From the NCBI RefSeq assembly GCF_000981385.1, contig NZ_LATZ01000022.1, positions 1-59,785 on the forward strand: 59,785 nt of DNA, written 5' to 3'. The position numbers were made by a program, and so were the translations under genes. The DNA comes from Bacillus sp. SA1-12 (GTDB lineage: Bacteria > Bacillota > Bacilli > Bacillales > Bacillaceae). Positions 46,671 to 56,436 of the stretch are shown one piece after another. Numbering within the stretch: position 1 is the stretch's first letter; every line of letters starts with the position of its first letter. The notes beneath the pieces were generated by a model. That model searched no databases. It had not been told where the DNA came from and was given only the letters and a program-made list of their open reading frames with translations.

Positions 46671-47468
46671 TTGATCATAATGTGAGTAATTCTTCCCAAC
46701 ATCCCTTGCACTGTGGGCATCTGAGCCATAGATAAGAGGGATTTTTTGTTTTTCTGCAAATTTAGCAATTGTTTCTCCTGGATACGTTTCCCCGCAAAAT
46801 TCTTTTCTTAATCCAGCAACATTAAAGTCAATCTCTAATCGATGATCCTTTATTGCTTGAAGTACCTCAAAAATAACAGACTCAGTAGAGAATGTAATTG
46901 GATATAGCTTTTGGAATTTATGAACCAATGTTAGATGCCCAATACGCTTCGGTTTATAGGATCCTAAGTCACTTTTTATCGAATGTAATACCTCCTGATA
47001 ATAGGCATGATGAAGTTTTTCTAAGGAACCGGCAACTTGAACCATTTTACCGAATATTTTTTCGTCAAAATCCATACAGAAGTATGTATCATTCAGTTTT
47101 AAGAAATGAACAGAAAGAATAGAATCATCCAGAAATTTACCAAATTGATTTAGAAATTGTTTTGTTTCATGTTCATATTCCTTGATATAATCCACTTCCA
47201 ACCCGATGTTGATCTTGATAAGATGCCGATACTTTTCTTTTAAAAATTCTAGATCTGAAATATAGGAATCAATGTCTTCTAATTTCATGGCACTGTCTTC
47301 ATTTGGCGTCGGGTCATTAAATCCAAATGGAAGCGGCGCATGCTCTGTGAAGGTTAAAATGTCAAACTCTTCTTTTATCGCCTGTTCGATATATTCTTCT
47401 AGTCGATCCGCTGTCCCATGCGGACAATAAGGGGAATGAACATGTCCATCTTTTTTCTTCATCGTCAT
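46653..47468 (-). CDS. hisJ: Histidinol-phosphatase, PHP family
   Basis: 271 residues. PHP metal motifs are DGHVHSPYCPHG at the N-terminus, LTFTEHAPLPFG, LDSVHFLK-like (LSVHFLKLND) and GSDAHSARDVGKNYSHYD at the C-terminus. It dephosphorylates histidinol phosphate in histidine synthesis. Start ATG 47468; ATG 47462 (TG in MTMKK) is equally possible. Convergent with refZ. Confidence 0.93.
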   Translation of the reverse strand: MTMKKKDGHVHSPYCPHGTADRLEEYIEQAIKEEFDILTFTEHAPLPFGFNDPTPNEDSAMKLEDIDSYISDLEFLKEKYRHLIKINIGLEVDYIKEYEHETKQFLNQFGKFLDDSILSVHFLKLNDTYFCMDFDEKIFGKMVQVAGSLEKLHHAYYQEVLHSIKSDLGSYKPKRIGHLTLVHKFQKLYPITFSTESVIFEVLQAIKDHRLEIDFNVAGLRKEFCGETYPGETIAKFAEKQKIPLIYGSDAHSARDVGKNYSHYDQLTNGS

Positions 47469-47854
47469 TATCCTTTCTTAACTGTGGTCAATAAAACGTC
47501 ATATCCCTTGTTTATCAGTCAGATATTTGCTTTCCAAGCCAACCTGTCAATCGAGTACAAATAATGTAAAAAAATTAAAATTTCTGGTCAAAAAATGTCG
47601 TTTACATGGTATCATAAATACATTGAAATAACATTAAAAATGTGTTGCTTATATGATAGGAACCTTTTTCAAAAGAAAAAGAAATTAAAGGTATTTTCTT
47701 TTTTATTTGGCAAATTCAAACATAATTAAAATGAAGGTTTCATTTATACATAGATTTAAGAAAAACGCTTATCAGCATGATATTGTAAAACTTTCATCAG
47801 TGGGGAGTTTTTTTCCTGTCATGAGGATTTTGTGTAACAACGAGGGGGCTCATT
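47469..47854 (+). other. ezrA upstream region
   Basis: 386 bases, AT-rich. A degenerate family A fragment (ACTTTCATCAGTGGGGA, about 47789-47806) is present. No other gene-like or confident promoter signal. The ezrA ribosome binding site is GAGGGGG. Confidence 0.45.
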
Positions 47855-49552
47855 ATGGAAGTTATTATTGGATTAATTCTTTTAGTATGTATTCTCTTTG
47901 GGGCAGGATACATGTTTAGAAGAAAAATTTATAAAGATGTTGATCGCTTGGAAGCATGGAAAATTCAAATTATGAATCGGTCTATAGTAGATGAATTATC
48001 TAAAGTGAAGGAATTAAAAATGGTCGGACAGGCCGAAGAGCTGTTTGAGCAATGGAGAAGTGAATGGGATGAAATAATTACTACTCAGCTTCCAGAAGTA
48101 GAGGAACTCCTCTTCGATGCTGAGGATTTATCTGATAAATATCGATTTACGAAATCCAAAAATGTTCTTCAGCATGTTGAAATGGTATTAAAAACAATTG
48201 ATGAAAATATTGATAAAATCATTGAAGAAATTAATGAATTGGTCTTCAGTGAAGAAAAAAACAAGATTGAAAGTGAAGAGATCAAACAGCAATATAAAAA
48301 AATAAAAAAGACATTAATTGCTCACAGCCACCAATTTGGCAAGGCACATGTCAAATTAGAGGAGAAATTAGCAGAGATTTCTGAGGAGATAAAGAAGTTT
48401 GATTCGGAAACGAATGAAGGAAATTATTTATCCGCAAGGGACATTTTAATCAAGCTAAGGCAAGAGCTTGACCTTCTCCAAGAAAAAATAAATGAAATTC
48501 CTAAGTTATTAACCGAATGTAATATTACATTACCTAATTTAATTAGTGAATTAGCAGAAGGTTATAAGGAGATGAAGGCTAATGGTTATTATCTTGAACA
48601 TATTCAGGTGGAGGCAGAGCTAGAGAAATTTAACAAACAATTGGAATTATTCCGGAAACAATTAGAAGAAACGGAAATTGAGGATATTGGAGAAAGTCTT
48701 CAAGCAACTCAGGAATCAATCGATACCATCTATGATCTATTAGAGAATGAAGTAGAAGCAAATCATTCTGTAAAACTAGCAAAAGAATCAATAAACAGTA
48801 AATTAATTGACTTTGCAAAACAAAAAGCAGCAACCGGAGAAGAGGCTGATCTTGTTAAGCAAAGCTACCAATTGTCAGAAACAGAGCTTGATAAGCAAAA
48901 GCTAATTGAAAAGCAGCTTTCGCAAATTGAAAAGAAATTTGCACATATTGAGCAAAATTTACAAAATGATCATGTTGCTCACTCAATTATCAAGGAAGAG
49001 TTGCAAGAAATAGAAACACAAATTAATAAGCTGTTTGAAGACCATAACGACTATCGCGAAATGCTTCAAATGTTAAGAAAAGATGAGCTTCAAGCACGTG
49101 AAAAATTGAACGAGCTGAAAAAAGTATTGCTTGAAACAAGCAGAGCTGTTCACCATAACAATATACCTGGATTGCCTGCTGATTTGGTTGAGTTAATTGA
49201 TCAATCAAAAAGAGCTGTTTCAAAAGTAACTGTAAAATTAAATGAAATTCCATTAAATATGCTTGTTGTCAATCAATTATTGGAGGAAGCCGTCCAATCC
49301 GTAGAAACGTTAAAGCGCGTTGCGGATGAATTAATGGAACAAGTTTATCTGGTTGAACAGGTTATTCAATATGGCAATCGATATCGAAACCGAAATCCTC
49401 AGGTTGCAGAAAAATTTTTAGAGGCAGAAAAACTTTTTAGAAGATATGAATATAATCAATCATTAGAAACGGCAGCGGCAGCTCTTGAGCAAGTTGAACC
49501 GGGCTCATTACAAAAAATCCAACAAATGATTAACGAGGAAAAACGAATTTAG
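47855..49552 (+). CDS. ezrA: Septation ring formation regulator EzrA
   Basis: 565 residues, the usual length. One N-terminal membrane helix (VIIGLILLVCILFGAGYMF), then almost wholly helical spectrin-like coiled coil, rich in Glu/Lys/Leu. The internal patch near the C-terminus (RNPQVAEKFLEAEKLFRRYEY) matches the conserved QNR-type region. It inhibits FtsZ ring formation at poles and acts at mid-cell. ATG 47855. Confidence 0.96.
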   Translation: MEVIIGLILLVCILFGAGYMFRRKIYKDVDRLEAWKIQIMNRSIVDELSKVKELKMVGQAEELFEQWRSEWDEIITTQLPEVEELLFDAEDLSDKYRFTKSKNVLQHVEMVLKTIDENIDKIIEEINELVFSEEKNKIESEEIKQQYKKIKKTLIAHSHQFGKAHVKLEEKLAEISEEIKKFDSETNEGNYLSARDILIKLRQELDLLQEKINEIPKLLTECNITLPNLISELAEGYKEMKANGYYLEHIQVEAELEKFNKQLELFRKQLEETEIEDIGESLQATQESIDTIYDLLENEVEANHSVKLAKESINSKLIDFAKQKAATGEEADLVKQSYQLSETELDKQKLIEKQLSQIEKKFAHIEQNLQNDHVAHSIIKEELQEIETQINKLFEDHNDYREMLQMLRKDELQAREKLNELKKVLLETSRAVHHNNIPGLPADLVELIDQSKRAVSKVTVKLNEIPLNMLVVNQLLEEAVQSVETLKRVADELMEQVYLVEQVIQYGNRYRNRNPQVAEKFLEAEKLFRRYEYNQSLETAAAALEQVEPGSLQKIQQMINEEKRI

Positions 49553-49561
49553 AAAGAAGAG

Positions 49562-49646
49562 ACAGGGATGGCTATAATGAAATGTATTATGTGAAGGCAC
49601 GATAGGATGCTTACATAATCATTTCATTAGCATTCCTGTTTTTTGT
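49562..49646 (+). terminator. Long terminator hairpin after ezrA
   Basis: ACAGGGATGGCTATAATGAA and beyond pair with ATTTCATTAGCATTCCTGT over more than 25 bp (with interruptions), then TTTTTTG. Confidence 0.85.
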
Positions 49647-49686
49647 TTTATGAGATTAAGAAAAGTATAACTTCTTGTATTTAGTC

Positions 49687-49745
49687 TTAGTGCCTAGCTC
49701 CAGCGCCTAACTCCGAAGAATAGGACTGCAAGGTAAGGGATAAGG
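49687..49745. repeat. Partial family B repeat
   Basis: GTGCCTAGCTCCAGCGCCTA reproduces the opening end of the family, then diverges. The remaining ~160 bases to the next gene hold nothing recognisable. Confidence 0.6.
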
Positions 49746-49910
49746 CTGCAGTATTTATGACTGCTTCACAGAAACAAGAGGATATATTTTTATTTCCTTT
49801 TTTGATATGGTATTATTACAACCTGAATATAAGAAAACTAACTGTTGATTTTAAACAAAATGTAAGGATTTAAACAAATTCTAACTTTACATATGGAAAG
49901 AGGAAACAAG

Positions 49911-51056
49911 ATGTTGTATTTAGACAACAGTGCGACAACTATGCCATATCCAGAGGTTATGTCAGTCTATGCAAAAGCAACAGAAGTTTATTTTGCCAAT
50001 CCTTCTTCATTACATAAACTTGGCAGTGAGGCTGAGTCGCTGCTAAATCAATCGAGAAAGCAAGTAGCTCTTCTATTAGGTGTAGAGCAGCAGGAGGTTA
50101 TTTTTACTTCAGGGGGCACTGAGGGAAATAATCTTGCAATAAAGGGAGCTGCTCTAGCGAATCAACATAAAGGAAAGCATTTGATTACATCGATGGTTGA
50201 GCACCCATCTGTTTTAGAATCGTTTCGGCAACTTGAACGGTTTTTTGATTTTGAAGTTACCTATCTCCCTGTTGATGGGGACGGTTTCGTCTCAATTGAA
50301 CACATGATAAGGGCATTGCGTGACGATACTATTCTTGTTTCAATTATGCATGTAAATAATGAAGTAGGATCGATCCAGCCGATAGCGGAGATTGGACAAA
50401 TTTTAAAATCTTATTCAAATGTACTCTTTCATGTTGATAATGTGCAAGGAATGACAAAGGTACCTTTAAATTTAAAAAATGCGAATATTGATTTATGTAC
50501 GATTTCTGGTCATAAATTTCATGGATTAAATGGTACAGGAGCTTTGTATGTAAGGGAGGGAGTGCAGCTTCTGCCTCTTTTTTCGGGAGGTTCTCAAGAA
50601 CGGCAGTTAAGATCTGGAACGGAAAGCCTAGCAGGAAACGTAGCTTTAGCTAAAGCTCTTAGAATGGCAAGTGAAAAAGCGGAACATCACTCAATTAGAC
50701 TAAAACAAACTCGCGATAAACTACTAGAAGAACTTATGAATATAGACGGAGTCATTGTTAATACACCAATAAAGCATGCCGCGCCACATATCATAAATTT
50801 TTCAGTGCCGGCAGTGAAGGCGGAAGTACTGATTCATTTTCTTGGAGAGCATAATATCTTTGTATCAACAACATCTGCTTGTTCATCAAGAAGAAAAGCT
50901 ATAAGCAATACTCTGATTGCAATGAATAAGCATCAGGATATTGCAAAAAGTGCAATTCGGGTAAGTTTATCTCTTGAACAAACTGAAGAGATCATTCCCC
51001 CTTTTATAACGACGCTATCAAAGGGGATCGAAAAATTAGCAAAGGTTATGAGGTAA
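49911..51056 (+). CDS. nifZ: Cysteine desulfurase (IscS/NifS family), ThiI partner
   Basis: About 381 residues. The PLP lysine is in SGHKFHGLNGTGAL and the catalytic cysteine in TTSACSSRRKA. LDNSATTMPYPEVM opens the protein. It mobilises sulfur from cysteine as persulfide. It lies 4 bases upstream of thiI; in B. subtilis the NifZ desulfurase pairs with ThiI for 4-thiouridine in tRNA. ATG 49911 is chosen because AGAGGA lies 7 bases before it; an in-frame ATG at 49893 has no site. Confidence 0.93.
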   Translation: MLYLDNSATTMPYPEVMSVYAKATEVYFANPSSLHKLGSEAESLLNQSRKQVALLLGVEQQEVIFTSGGTEGNNLAIKGAALANQHKGKHLITSMVEHPSVLESFRQLERFFDFEVTYLPVDGDGFVSIEHMIRALRDDTILVSIMHVNNEVGSIQPIAEIGQILKSYSNVLFHVDNVQGMTKVPLNLKNANIDLCTISGHKFHGLNGTGALYVREGVQLLPLFSGGSQERQLRSGTESLAGNVALAKALRMASEKAEHHSIRLKQTRDKLLEELMNIDGVIVNTPIKHAAPHIINFSVPAVKAEVLIHFLGEHNIFVSTTSACSSRRKAISNTLIAMNKHQDIAKSAIRVSLSLEQTEEIIPPFITTLSKGIEKLAKVMR

Positions 51057-51060
51057 AAAG

Positions 51061-52260
51061 ATGAAATTTGATCACATATTAATTCGATTTGGGGAAATAT
51101 CTACTAAAGGGCGTAATCGAAAAAAATTTGTTGACCGATTAAAACGGAATATTAAGGAAGTACTAGCAGACTATCCAGAATTAGGATACGAAAGTACACG
51201 TGATAGACTTTATCTTCATTTACATAATGAAGATCATGAAGGAATCGTTGAAAAGCTGAAAAACATCTTTGGTATCCAATCATTCAGTTTAGCTATTAAA
51301 TGTGAAAGTGATATAAACCAAATAAAAGAATCTGCATTAGAAGCCATCAGAAGTCTTTACCATCCGAATGATACATTTAAAGTTACAGCTAAACGCGCAA
51401 ACAAGCAATTTCCGCTTGATACAAACGAATTAAATTATCAGATTGGAAGACATATACTTAAAAACACGGATGATTTAACAGTTGATGTAAAAAAACCGAC
51501 CATTAACCTGCGGGTTGAAGTTCGGAGTGAGGCTACATACTTAACCTGTTATGATTACAAGGGGGCAGGCGGTTTACCTGTTGGTTCCAGCGGCAAAGCA
51601 ATTCTTTTATTATCTGGCGGAATTGATAGCCCTGTTGCTGGTTACTTATCTTTAAAACGGGGAGTGGAATTAGAAGTTATCCACTTCTTTAGTCCGCCTT
51701 ATACAAGTGAACGTGCTAAGCAAAAAGTTATTGACTTAACACAAGAACTTACTGCTTTTGGCGGAAGTATAAAACTGCATATTGTCCCATTTACAACGAT
51801 ACAAGAAAAAATTCAATCGCAAGTACCTGAAAATTATACCATGACATCTACGCGCAGAATGATGCTTAAAATTGCTGATAAATTGCGGGAAAACAAGCAA
51901 GCACTTGCCTTAATCACAGGCGAAAGCCTCGGACAAGTGGCTAGTCAAACATTAGAAAGCATGGTTGCAATAAACGATGTGACCAGCACTCCTATTTTAA
52001 GACCGTTAATTACGATGGATAAAACAGAGATCATTGAAATTGCTAAAGTAATTGGGACTCACGATATATCAATTCGCCCATTTGAAGATTGCTGTACAAT
52101 TTTTACACCAGCAAACCCAAAAACGAAACCGAAGCTTGAAAAGGTTTCACGCTTTGAAAGTTTCGTTGATTTTGATGAACTCGTCGATGACGCAATAAAC
52201 AATATCGAAACCATCCTTGTGACAAAGGAGCAGAAGGACGAGTTCAGCAATCTGTTTTAA
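51061..52260 (+). CDS. thiI: tRNA 4-thiouridine synthase ThiI
   Basis: 399 residues. N-terminal ferredoxin-like and THUMP domains (~1-165), then the PP-loop SGGIDSPVAGYL. EDCCTIFTP carries cysteines near the active site. There is no C-terminal rhodanese domain, as in other Bacillus ThiI, so persulfide must come from the neighbouring desulfurase. It thiolates U8 of tRNA and may supply thiamine sulfur. ATG 51061 behind AGGT in the previous stop region. Confidence 0.96.
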   Translation: MKFDHILIRFGEISTKGRNRKKFVDRLKRNIKEVLADYPELGYESTRDRLYLHLHNEDHEGIVEKLKNIFGIQSFSLAIKCESDINQIKESALEAIRSLYHPNDTFKVTAKRANKQFPLDTNELNYQIGRHILKNTDDLTVDVKKPTINLRVEVRSEATYLTCYDYKGAGGLPVGSSGKAILLLSGGIDSPVAGYLSLKRGVELEVIHFFSPPYTSERAKQKVIDLTQELTAFGGSIKLHIVPFTTIQEKIQSQVPENYTMTSTRRMMLKIADKLRENKQALALITGESLGQVASQTLESMVAINDVTSTPILRPLITMDKTEIIEIAKVIGTHDISIRPFEDCCTIFTPANPKTKPKLEKVSRFESFVDFDELVDDAINNIETILVTKEQKDEFSNLF

Positions 52261-52295
52261 TAACAAAAGTTTCTAATAATTACCAAAAATAATTA

Positions 52296-52326
52296 TGAAT
52301 GAAGCCATGTGTATTTACACATTCTA
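52296..52326 (+). promoter_or_regulatory. Sigma-G-like promoter of the SASP gene
   Basis: TGAATGA (52296-52302) and CATTCTA (52320-52326), with 18 bases between the GAATG core and the -10; this fits the forespore sigma-G pattern (GHATR-N17-18-CATNHTA). Confidence 0.75.
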
Positions 52327-52348
52327 TACTCACAAGGAGGTGATACAC

Positions 52349-52561
52349 ATGGCACAAAACAGATCAAGCAACTCTAACCAATTATTAGTAGCTGGTGCAC
52401 AACAAGCTATCGACCAAATGAAGTATGAAATCGCTACTGAGTTCGGTGTTAACTTAGGTGCTGAAACTACTTCACGCGCTAACGGTTCTGTTGGTGGTGA
52501 AATCACTAAACGTTTAGTATCTTTTGCTCAACAACAAATGAGCGGTTCAGTTCAACGTTAA
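52349..52561 (+). CDS. sspA: Alpha/beta-type small acid-soluble spore protein
   Basis: 70 residues. The SASP core motifs are [20 protein letters not shown] with the GPR cleavage site in EFGV, and [15 protein letters not shown]. It coats and protects spore DNA and is broken down at germination. Codon use is strongly biased, as for abundant proteins. ATG 52349 behind AAGGAGGTG. The upstream reading in the same frame to 52295 is leader, not protein. Confidence 0.97.
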   Translation: MAQNRSSNSNQLLVAGAQQAIDQMKYEIATEFGVNLGAETTSRANGSVGGEITKRLVSFAQQQMSGSVQR

Positions 52562-52585
52562 TAAATGAATAAATAATGGCTACTG

Positions 52586-52616
52586 AGGGCGGGGGCATCC
52601 CCGCTCTTTCTTTTGA
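52586..52616 (+). terminator. Terminator after sspA
   Basis: GAGGGCGGGG pairs with CCCCGCTC, followed by TTTCTTTT. Confidence 0.85.
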
Positions 52617-52707
52617 ATAAGAAATATCATCTTTCATTCAATCGCTCACAAAAAAGTGGGCTTTTTAATTGGTTTGGAAAGTCTAGCTTTTTTACATAGT
52701 TTTGATG

Positions 52708-52832
52708 TCTAGCTCAGCACCTAGCCCCCTCGAGTTATAAGCCAATTTAGAATTGAAGGCAATGAACGCCTTCTATTCTAAATCGTCTTATGCAAGTCGG
52801 GGCTGTTCGAGGTGCTTCCGCTTTTCTTAGTT
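52708..52832. repeat. Family B repeat, best-preserved copy
   Basis: Opens GTCTAGCTCAGCACCTAGCC. A central palindrome follows (ATTTAGAATTGAAGG / CCTTCTATTCTAAAT around AATGAACG). It closes GGGGCTGTTCGAGGTGCTTC then CGCTTTTCTTA. Same plan as 10150-10262. Confidence 0.7.
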
Positions 52833-52845
52833 AATATTTAAAATA

Positions 52846-52873
52846 TTGACACTATTAGGTATAATATTATTGT
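52846..52873 (+). promoter_or_regulatory. Candidate promoter of ytcI
   Basis: TTGACA (52846-52851), 16-base spacer, TATTGT (52868-52873), immediately before the ribosome binding site; weak -10. Confidence 0.4.
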
Positions 52874-52896
52874 ACAAACATGAAGGAGGGGGAAGA

Positions 52897-54480
52897 ATGG
52901 TAAGAGAAGAACTACTTGCACCATTAAGCTATAACCTTGTAGAAGAATTTGAAAAATATGCAGCAGATTCAACTAAAGTTGCATTATTATGGGAAAGTGA
53001 ACAAGGTGAAAAAAAGGAGATTACCTATCGAGAGTTATTACAAAAGGTAAATCAAATTGGAAACGCTTTAATTAGTGAGGGGTTAAAATCGGGTGATAAA
53101 GTTCTTGTAGTCATTCCCAGGGTTATAGAGGCCTATGCAGTTTATCTTGGTGCTTTAAAAGCAGGCTTAGTAGTCATTCCTAGCTCTGAAATGTTACGAA
53201 CAAAGGATTTACAATATCGAGTGTCACATGGAGATGTTAAAGCTGTCATCAGCTACGGTTTATATACAAGTGAGTTTAGGCAGATAAAAGAATATAATAA
53301 TCTCATAAAGATAGTTGTGAATGGAAATGAGAAGGATTGGCTCTCTTTAGATGACCTCATGGCAAATCAAAGCACAACGATGGAAATAGCAGAGACAACA
53401 TCAGAAAGTATGGCATTCCTTTCTTATACATCAGGCACCACAGGCAATCCTAAAGGTGTCGTACATACACATGGGTGGGCGTTCGCCCATTTACGAACTG
53501 CAGCAAAAAATTGGCTTAGCATTAATGAACAGGATATTGTTTGGGCTACGGCTGGTCCAGGATGGCAAAAGTGGATATGGAGTCCGTTTTTATCTGTGTT
53601 GGGGTCAGGTGCTACCGGTCTTGTCTATCATGGGAAATTTGATCCCGAGAAATATTTGCTGCTGTTGGATGAGTACAAAGTAAATGTTTTATGCTGCACG
53701 CCGACTGAATATCGAATAATGGCAAAGGTCGAGAACCTAGAAAACTATTCTCTTGCAAATCTTCATAGTGCTGTATCTGCCGGAGAGCCGTTGAATCGTG
53801 AAGTGATTGACACGTTTAAGCGTTATTATAACGTAAAAGTTCGTGATGGCTATGGCCAAACAGAGAACACACTTCTAGTGGGTGTAATGAAAGAAATGGA
53901 CATTAAGCCTGGGTCAATGGGGAAACCGACACCTGGTAATGATGTCATTATTATTAATGATGAAGGTGAGCCTTGCTCAATAAATGAGGTTGGAGATATT
54001 GCCGTCCATAAAGATACTCCAGCATTATTTAAAGAATATTATAAGGAGTTTGAACGGACGGCGATGCAGTATCGCGGAGACTATTATATTACAGGAGACA
54101 GAGCTAAAATGGATGAAGACGGCTATTTTTGGTTTGAAGGCAGAAGCGATGATATTATCATCAGCTCTGGCTACACCATCGGTCCATTTGAGGTAGAAGA
54201 TGCACTTGTCAAGCATCCATTAGTTAAAGAATGTGCGGTTGTAGCTAGTCCTGATGAAATAAGAGGAAATATCGTAAAAGCGTATATTGTGTTACGAGAT
54301 CCTTCTCATCAAACAAATGCAGATCTCATTCAAACTTTACAGAACCATGTTAAAGAGTTGACCGCACCATATAAATATCCAAGGGAAATTGAATTTATTA
54401 ATGAATTACCTAAAACAACCTCTGGCAAAATTCGCAGGATTGAGCTTAGGCAGCGTGAGCTTGAATTGAAGCAAGCGTAA
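52897..54480 (+). CDS. ytcI: Acyl-CoA synthetase (YtcI)
   Basis: About 527 residues. The adenylate-forming motifs are YTSGTTGNPKGV, DGYGQTEN and GRSDDIIISSGYTIGPFEVED. Lys511 in KTTSGKIRR occupies the position of the AcuA-regulated lysine of AcsA. It is related to medium/short-chain acyl-CoA synthetases; the acyl substrate is not certain. ATG 52897 is chosen for GGAGGGGG just upstream. B. subtilis ytcI is in the same place. Confidence 0.88.
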   Translation: MVREELLAPLSYNLVEEFEKYAADSTKVALLWESEQGEKKEITYRELLQKVNQIGNALISEGLKSGDKVLVVIPRVIEAYAVYLGALKAGLVVIPSSEMLRTKDLQYRVSHGDVKAVISYGLYTSEFRQIKEYNNLIKIVVNGNEKDWLSLDDLMANQSTTMEIAETTSESMAFLSYTSGTTGNPKGVVHTHGWAFAHLRTAAKNWLSINEQDIVWATAGPGWQKWIWSPFLSVLGSGATGLVYHGKFDPEKYLLLLDEYKVNVLCCTPTEYRIMAKVENLENYSLANLHSAVSAGEPLNREVIDTFKRYYNVKVRDGYGQTENTLLVGVMKEMDIKPGSMGKPTPGNDVIIINDEGEPCSINEVGDIAVHKDTPALFKEYYKEFERTAMQYRGDYYITGDRAKMDEDGYFWFEGRSDDIIISSGYTIGPFEVEDALVKHPLVKECAVVASPDEIRGNIVKAYIVLRDPSHQTNADLIQTLQNHVKELTAPYKYPREIEFINELPKTTSGKIRRIELRQRELELKQA

Positions 54481-54528
54481 ATCAAAAAATTTAACTCTCT
54501 CTTTAGTAATCAGCGAAGCAGCCCTTGC

Positions 54529-54558
54529 AAAAACCAGGTACCATTGCCTGGTTTTTTT
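54529..54558 (+). terminator. Terminator after ytcI
   Basis: AAAAACCAGG (54529-54538) pairs with CCTGGTTTTT (54547-54556), T7 run. Confidence 0.93.
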
Positions 54559-54617
54559 GATCTGTTGTTCATTATGGTACCATGCTGATAGAAACAAAAA
54601 ATTTGGAGGAATGGTAT

Positions 54618-56216
54618 TTGGGTACATTGTGGTTCGGTGGAAACATCTATACGTTAGAAAAAGAAGGAGAAAAAGTTGAAGCAGTATATGTACAAAATGG
54701 CTATATTATTGATACAGGGAGTTATCAGCAATTATTAGAAAAATATAAAAAAGAACTTAAGGAGAAGAATCATTTAAATGGAATGACGATGATACCCGGA
54801 CTTATCGATAGTCATCTTCATTTAATCGGACATGGTGAAAAGCTTTTACGACTGGATCTTTCTAAAGCCACACGTTCAGAGGATATCGTCGAAAGTATTA
54901 AACAGCGAGTTAAGGACCTAAAAAAAGGAATGTGGGTAATAGGGGAAGGCTGGAATGAAAATCAATTAACTGACCAAAAAATTATCCATAAAACGGAACT
55001 GGATGAAGTAGCCCCGCATCATCCGGTTGTCCTTAAAAGAATATGCCGACATGCGGTCATCGCAAATTCACTAGCTTTAAAGCTTGCGGGGATTAAAGCT
55101 GATACTGATAATCCGCAAGGAGGCGTTATCGTCCGCGATGAGAAGAATGAACCGACAGGCTATTTACTAGATCAAGCCCAGGAGCTGATTTATCAGGTAG
55201 CACCATTTCCGACTCAGGAAGAGCTCGAACTAACACTTAAAACATCAATTAGGGATTGCCTGAAAAAGGGACTTGTTGGTGCTCATTCTGAGGATTTGTC
55301 CTATTATGGAAGTTTAGAAAATACATTAGGCGCCTTCCAGAATGTTTTAAGCAATGAGATAAAATTTCGCACCCATCTTCTTGTCCATCATCATGTTGTT
55401 GAGGAGTTCCAGGAAAAAGAAAGAATTATGGGACATTATGTAGAATTTGGAGCAATGAAGATTTTTGCTGATGGGGCATTAGGAGGAAGAACAGCGCTGT
55501 TAAGTTTTCCATATAAAGATGATCCAAGCACCTCAGGAGTGGCGATTCATTCGAAAGCAGAACTAGCTGAACTGATTAAAAAAGCACGATCTTTCAAAAT
55601 GGAAGTAGCCGTTCATGCCATTGGCGATTTAGCATTTGAATGGGTACTTGAAGTTATTGAAGAGCATCCGCCGCTTAAAGGGCAGCATGATCGATTAATC
55701 CATGCTCAAATATTAAGAGAAGAGTTAATTGAAAAAGCAAAACACCTTCCAATCATTTTAGATATTCAGCCGCGATTTGTCTCAAGTGATTTCCCTTGGG
55801 TGATTGATCGAATTGGTCAGGAACATATGGATACATGCTATGCATGGAAAACCCTCCTCCAAGAAGGAATTCATTGTGCTGGTGGATCTGATGCACCTAT
55901 AGAACCAGTTGATCCTCTATTAGGTATTTATGCTGCAGTGACAAGAACGAGTCTGTATGACCAATCAGGAAAAAGCTATTCTCCTGAACAGAAGCTTTCC
56001 GTTTACGAGGCAGTTGAGCTTTTTACAAAAGGAAGTGCATACGCTATTCATCATTCACATGATCGCGGTATGATCAAGAAAGGTTTTAAAGCAGATTTTA
56101 CTGTTTTTAATCAAGATATTTTTGAGATTGCAGACAAGGATTTGTTAACGACAAAAGTCGTGATGACGGTGGTAGATAATGAAATCATGTATCAAGCTGA
56201 TAGCCAGATTAAGTAA
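54618..56216 (+). CDS. ytcJ: Amidohydrolase family protein (YtcJ)
   Basis: About 532 residues, amidohydrolase_3 type. LIDSHLHLIGHG holds the HxH metal ligands. KIFADGALGGRTALL, EVAVHAIGD, IHAQILREE and GGSDAPIEPVDPL continue the metal site and barrel. The substrate is unknown; relatives act on amide or carbamoyl bonds. TTG 54618 has GGAGGA 7 bases upstream and is preferred over ATG 54582. Single gene following the ytcI terminator. Confidence 0.85.
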   Translation: MGTLWFGGNIYTLEKEGEKVEAVYVQNGYIIDTGSYQQLLEKYKKELKEKNHLNGMTMIPGLIDSHLHLIGHGEKLLRLDLSKATRSEDIVESIKQRVKDLKKGMWVIGEGWNENQLTDQKIIHKTELDEVAPHHPVVLKRICRHAVIANSLALKLAGIKADTDNPQGGVIVRDEKNEPTGYLLDQAQELIYQVAPFPTQEELELTLKTSIRDCLKKGLVGAHSEDLSYYGSLENTLGAFQNVLSNEIKFRTHLLVHHHVVEEFQEKERIMGHYVEFGAMKIFADGALGGRTALLSFPYKDDPSTSGVAIHSKAELAELIKKARSFKMEVAVHAIGDLAFEWVLEVIEEHPPLKGQHDRLIHAQILREELIEKAKHLPIILDIQPRFVSSDFPWVIDRIGQEHMDTCYAWKTLLQEGIHCAGGSDAPIEPVDPLLGIYAAVTRTSLYDQSGKSYSPEQKLSVYEAVELFTKGSAYAIHHSHDRGMIKKGFKADFTVFNQDIFEIADKDLLTTKVVMTVVDNEIMYQADSQIK

Positions 56217-56225
56217 CAAGTAAAA

Positions 56226-56251
56226 GGAAGCAGATCACTGCTTCCCAATTT
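56226..56251 (+). terminator. Weak terminator after ytcJ
   Basis: GGAAGCAG (56226-56233) pairs with CTGCTTCC (56238-56245), with a short T-rich tail. Confidence 0.6.
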
Positions 56252-56329
56252 TAATAACATATTCTCATAACCAGAGTAAACTTCTCCTTATATAAGCCCT
56301 TTTAAATAGAATACATTTTTATATGGGCA

Positions 56330-56436
56330 AGCCTCCAGTACCATCAGAGAGGTGCAATTATTCGTTGACGCCATAGTTTTTCACTGCTCCGAGGGTCTAG
56401 CCCTATTCGTCTTATGCTTGTCGTTTTGAGCCTTTT
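56330..56436. repeat. Degenerate family B repeat
   Basis: GAGGTGCAATTATTCGTTG, GCTCCGAGGGTCTAGCCC and CGTCTTATGCTTGTCG share short strings with the B copy at 52708-52832 (CTTATGCAAGTCGGGG, TAGCCC). Diverged. Confidence 0.4.
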
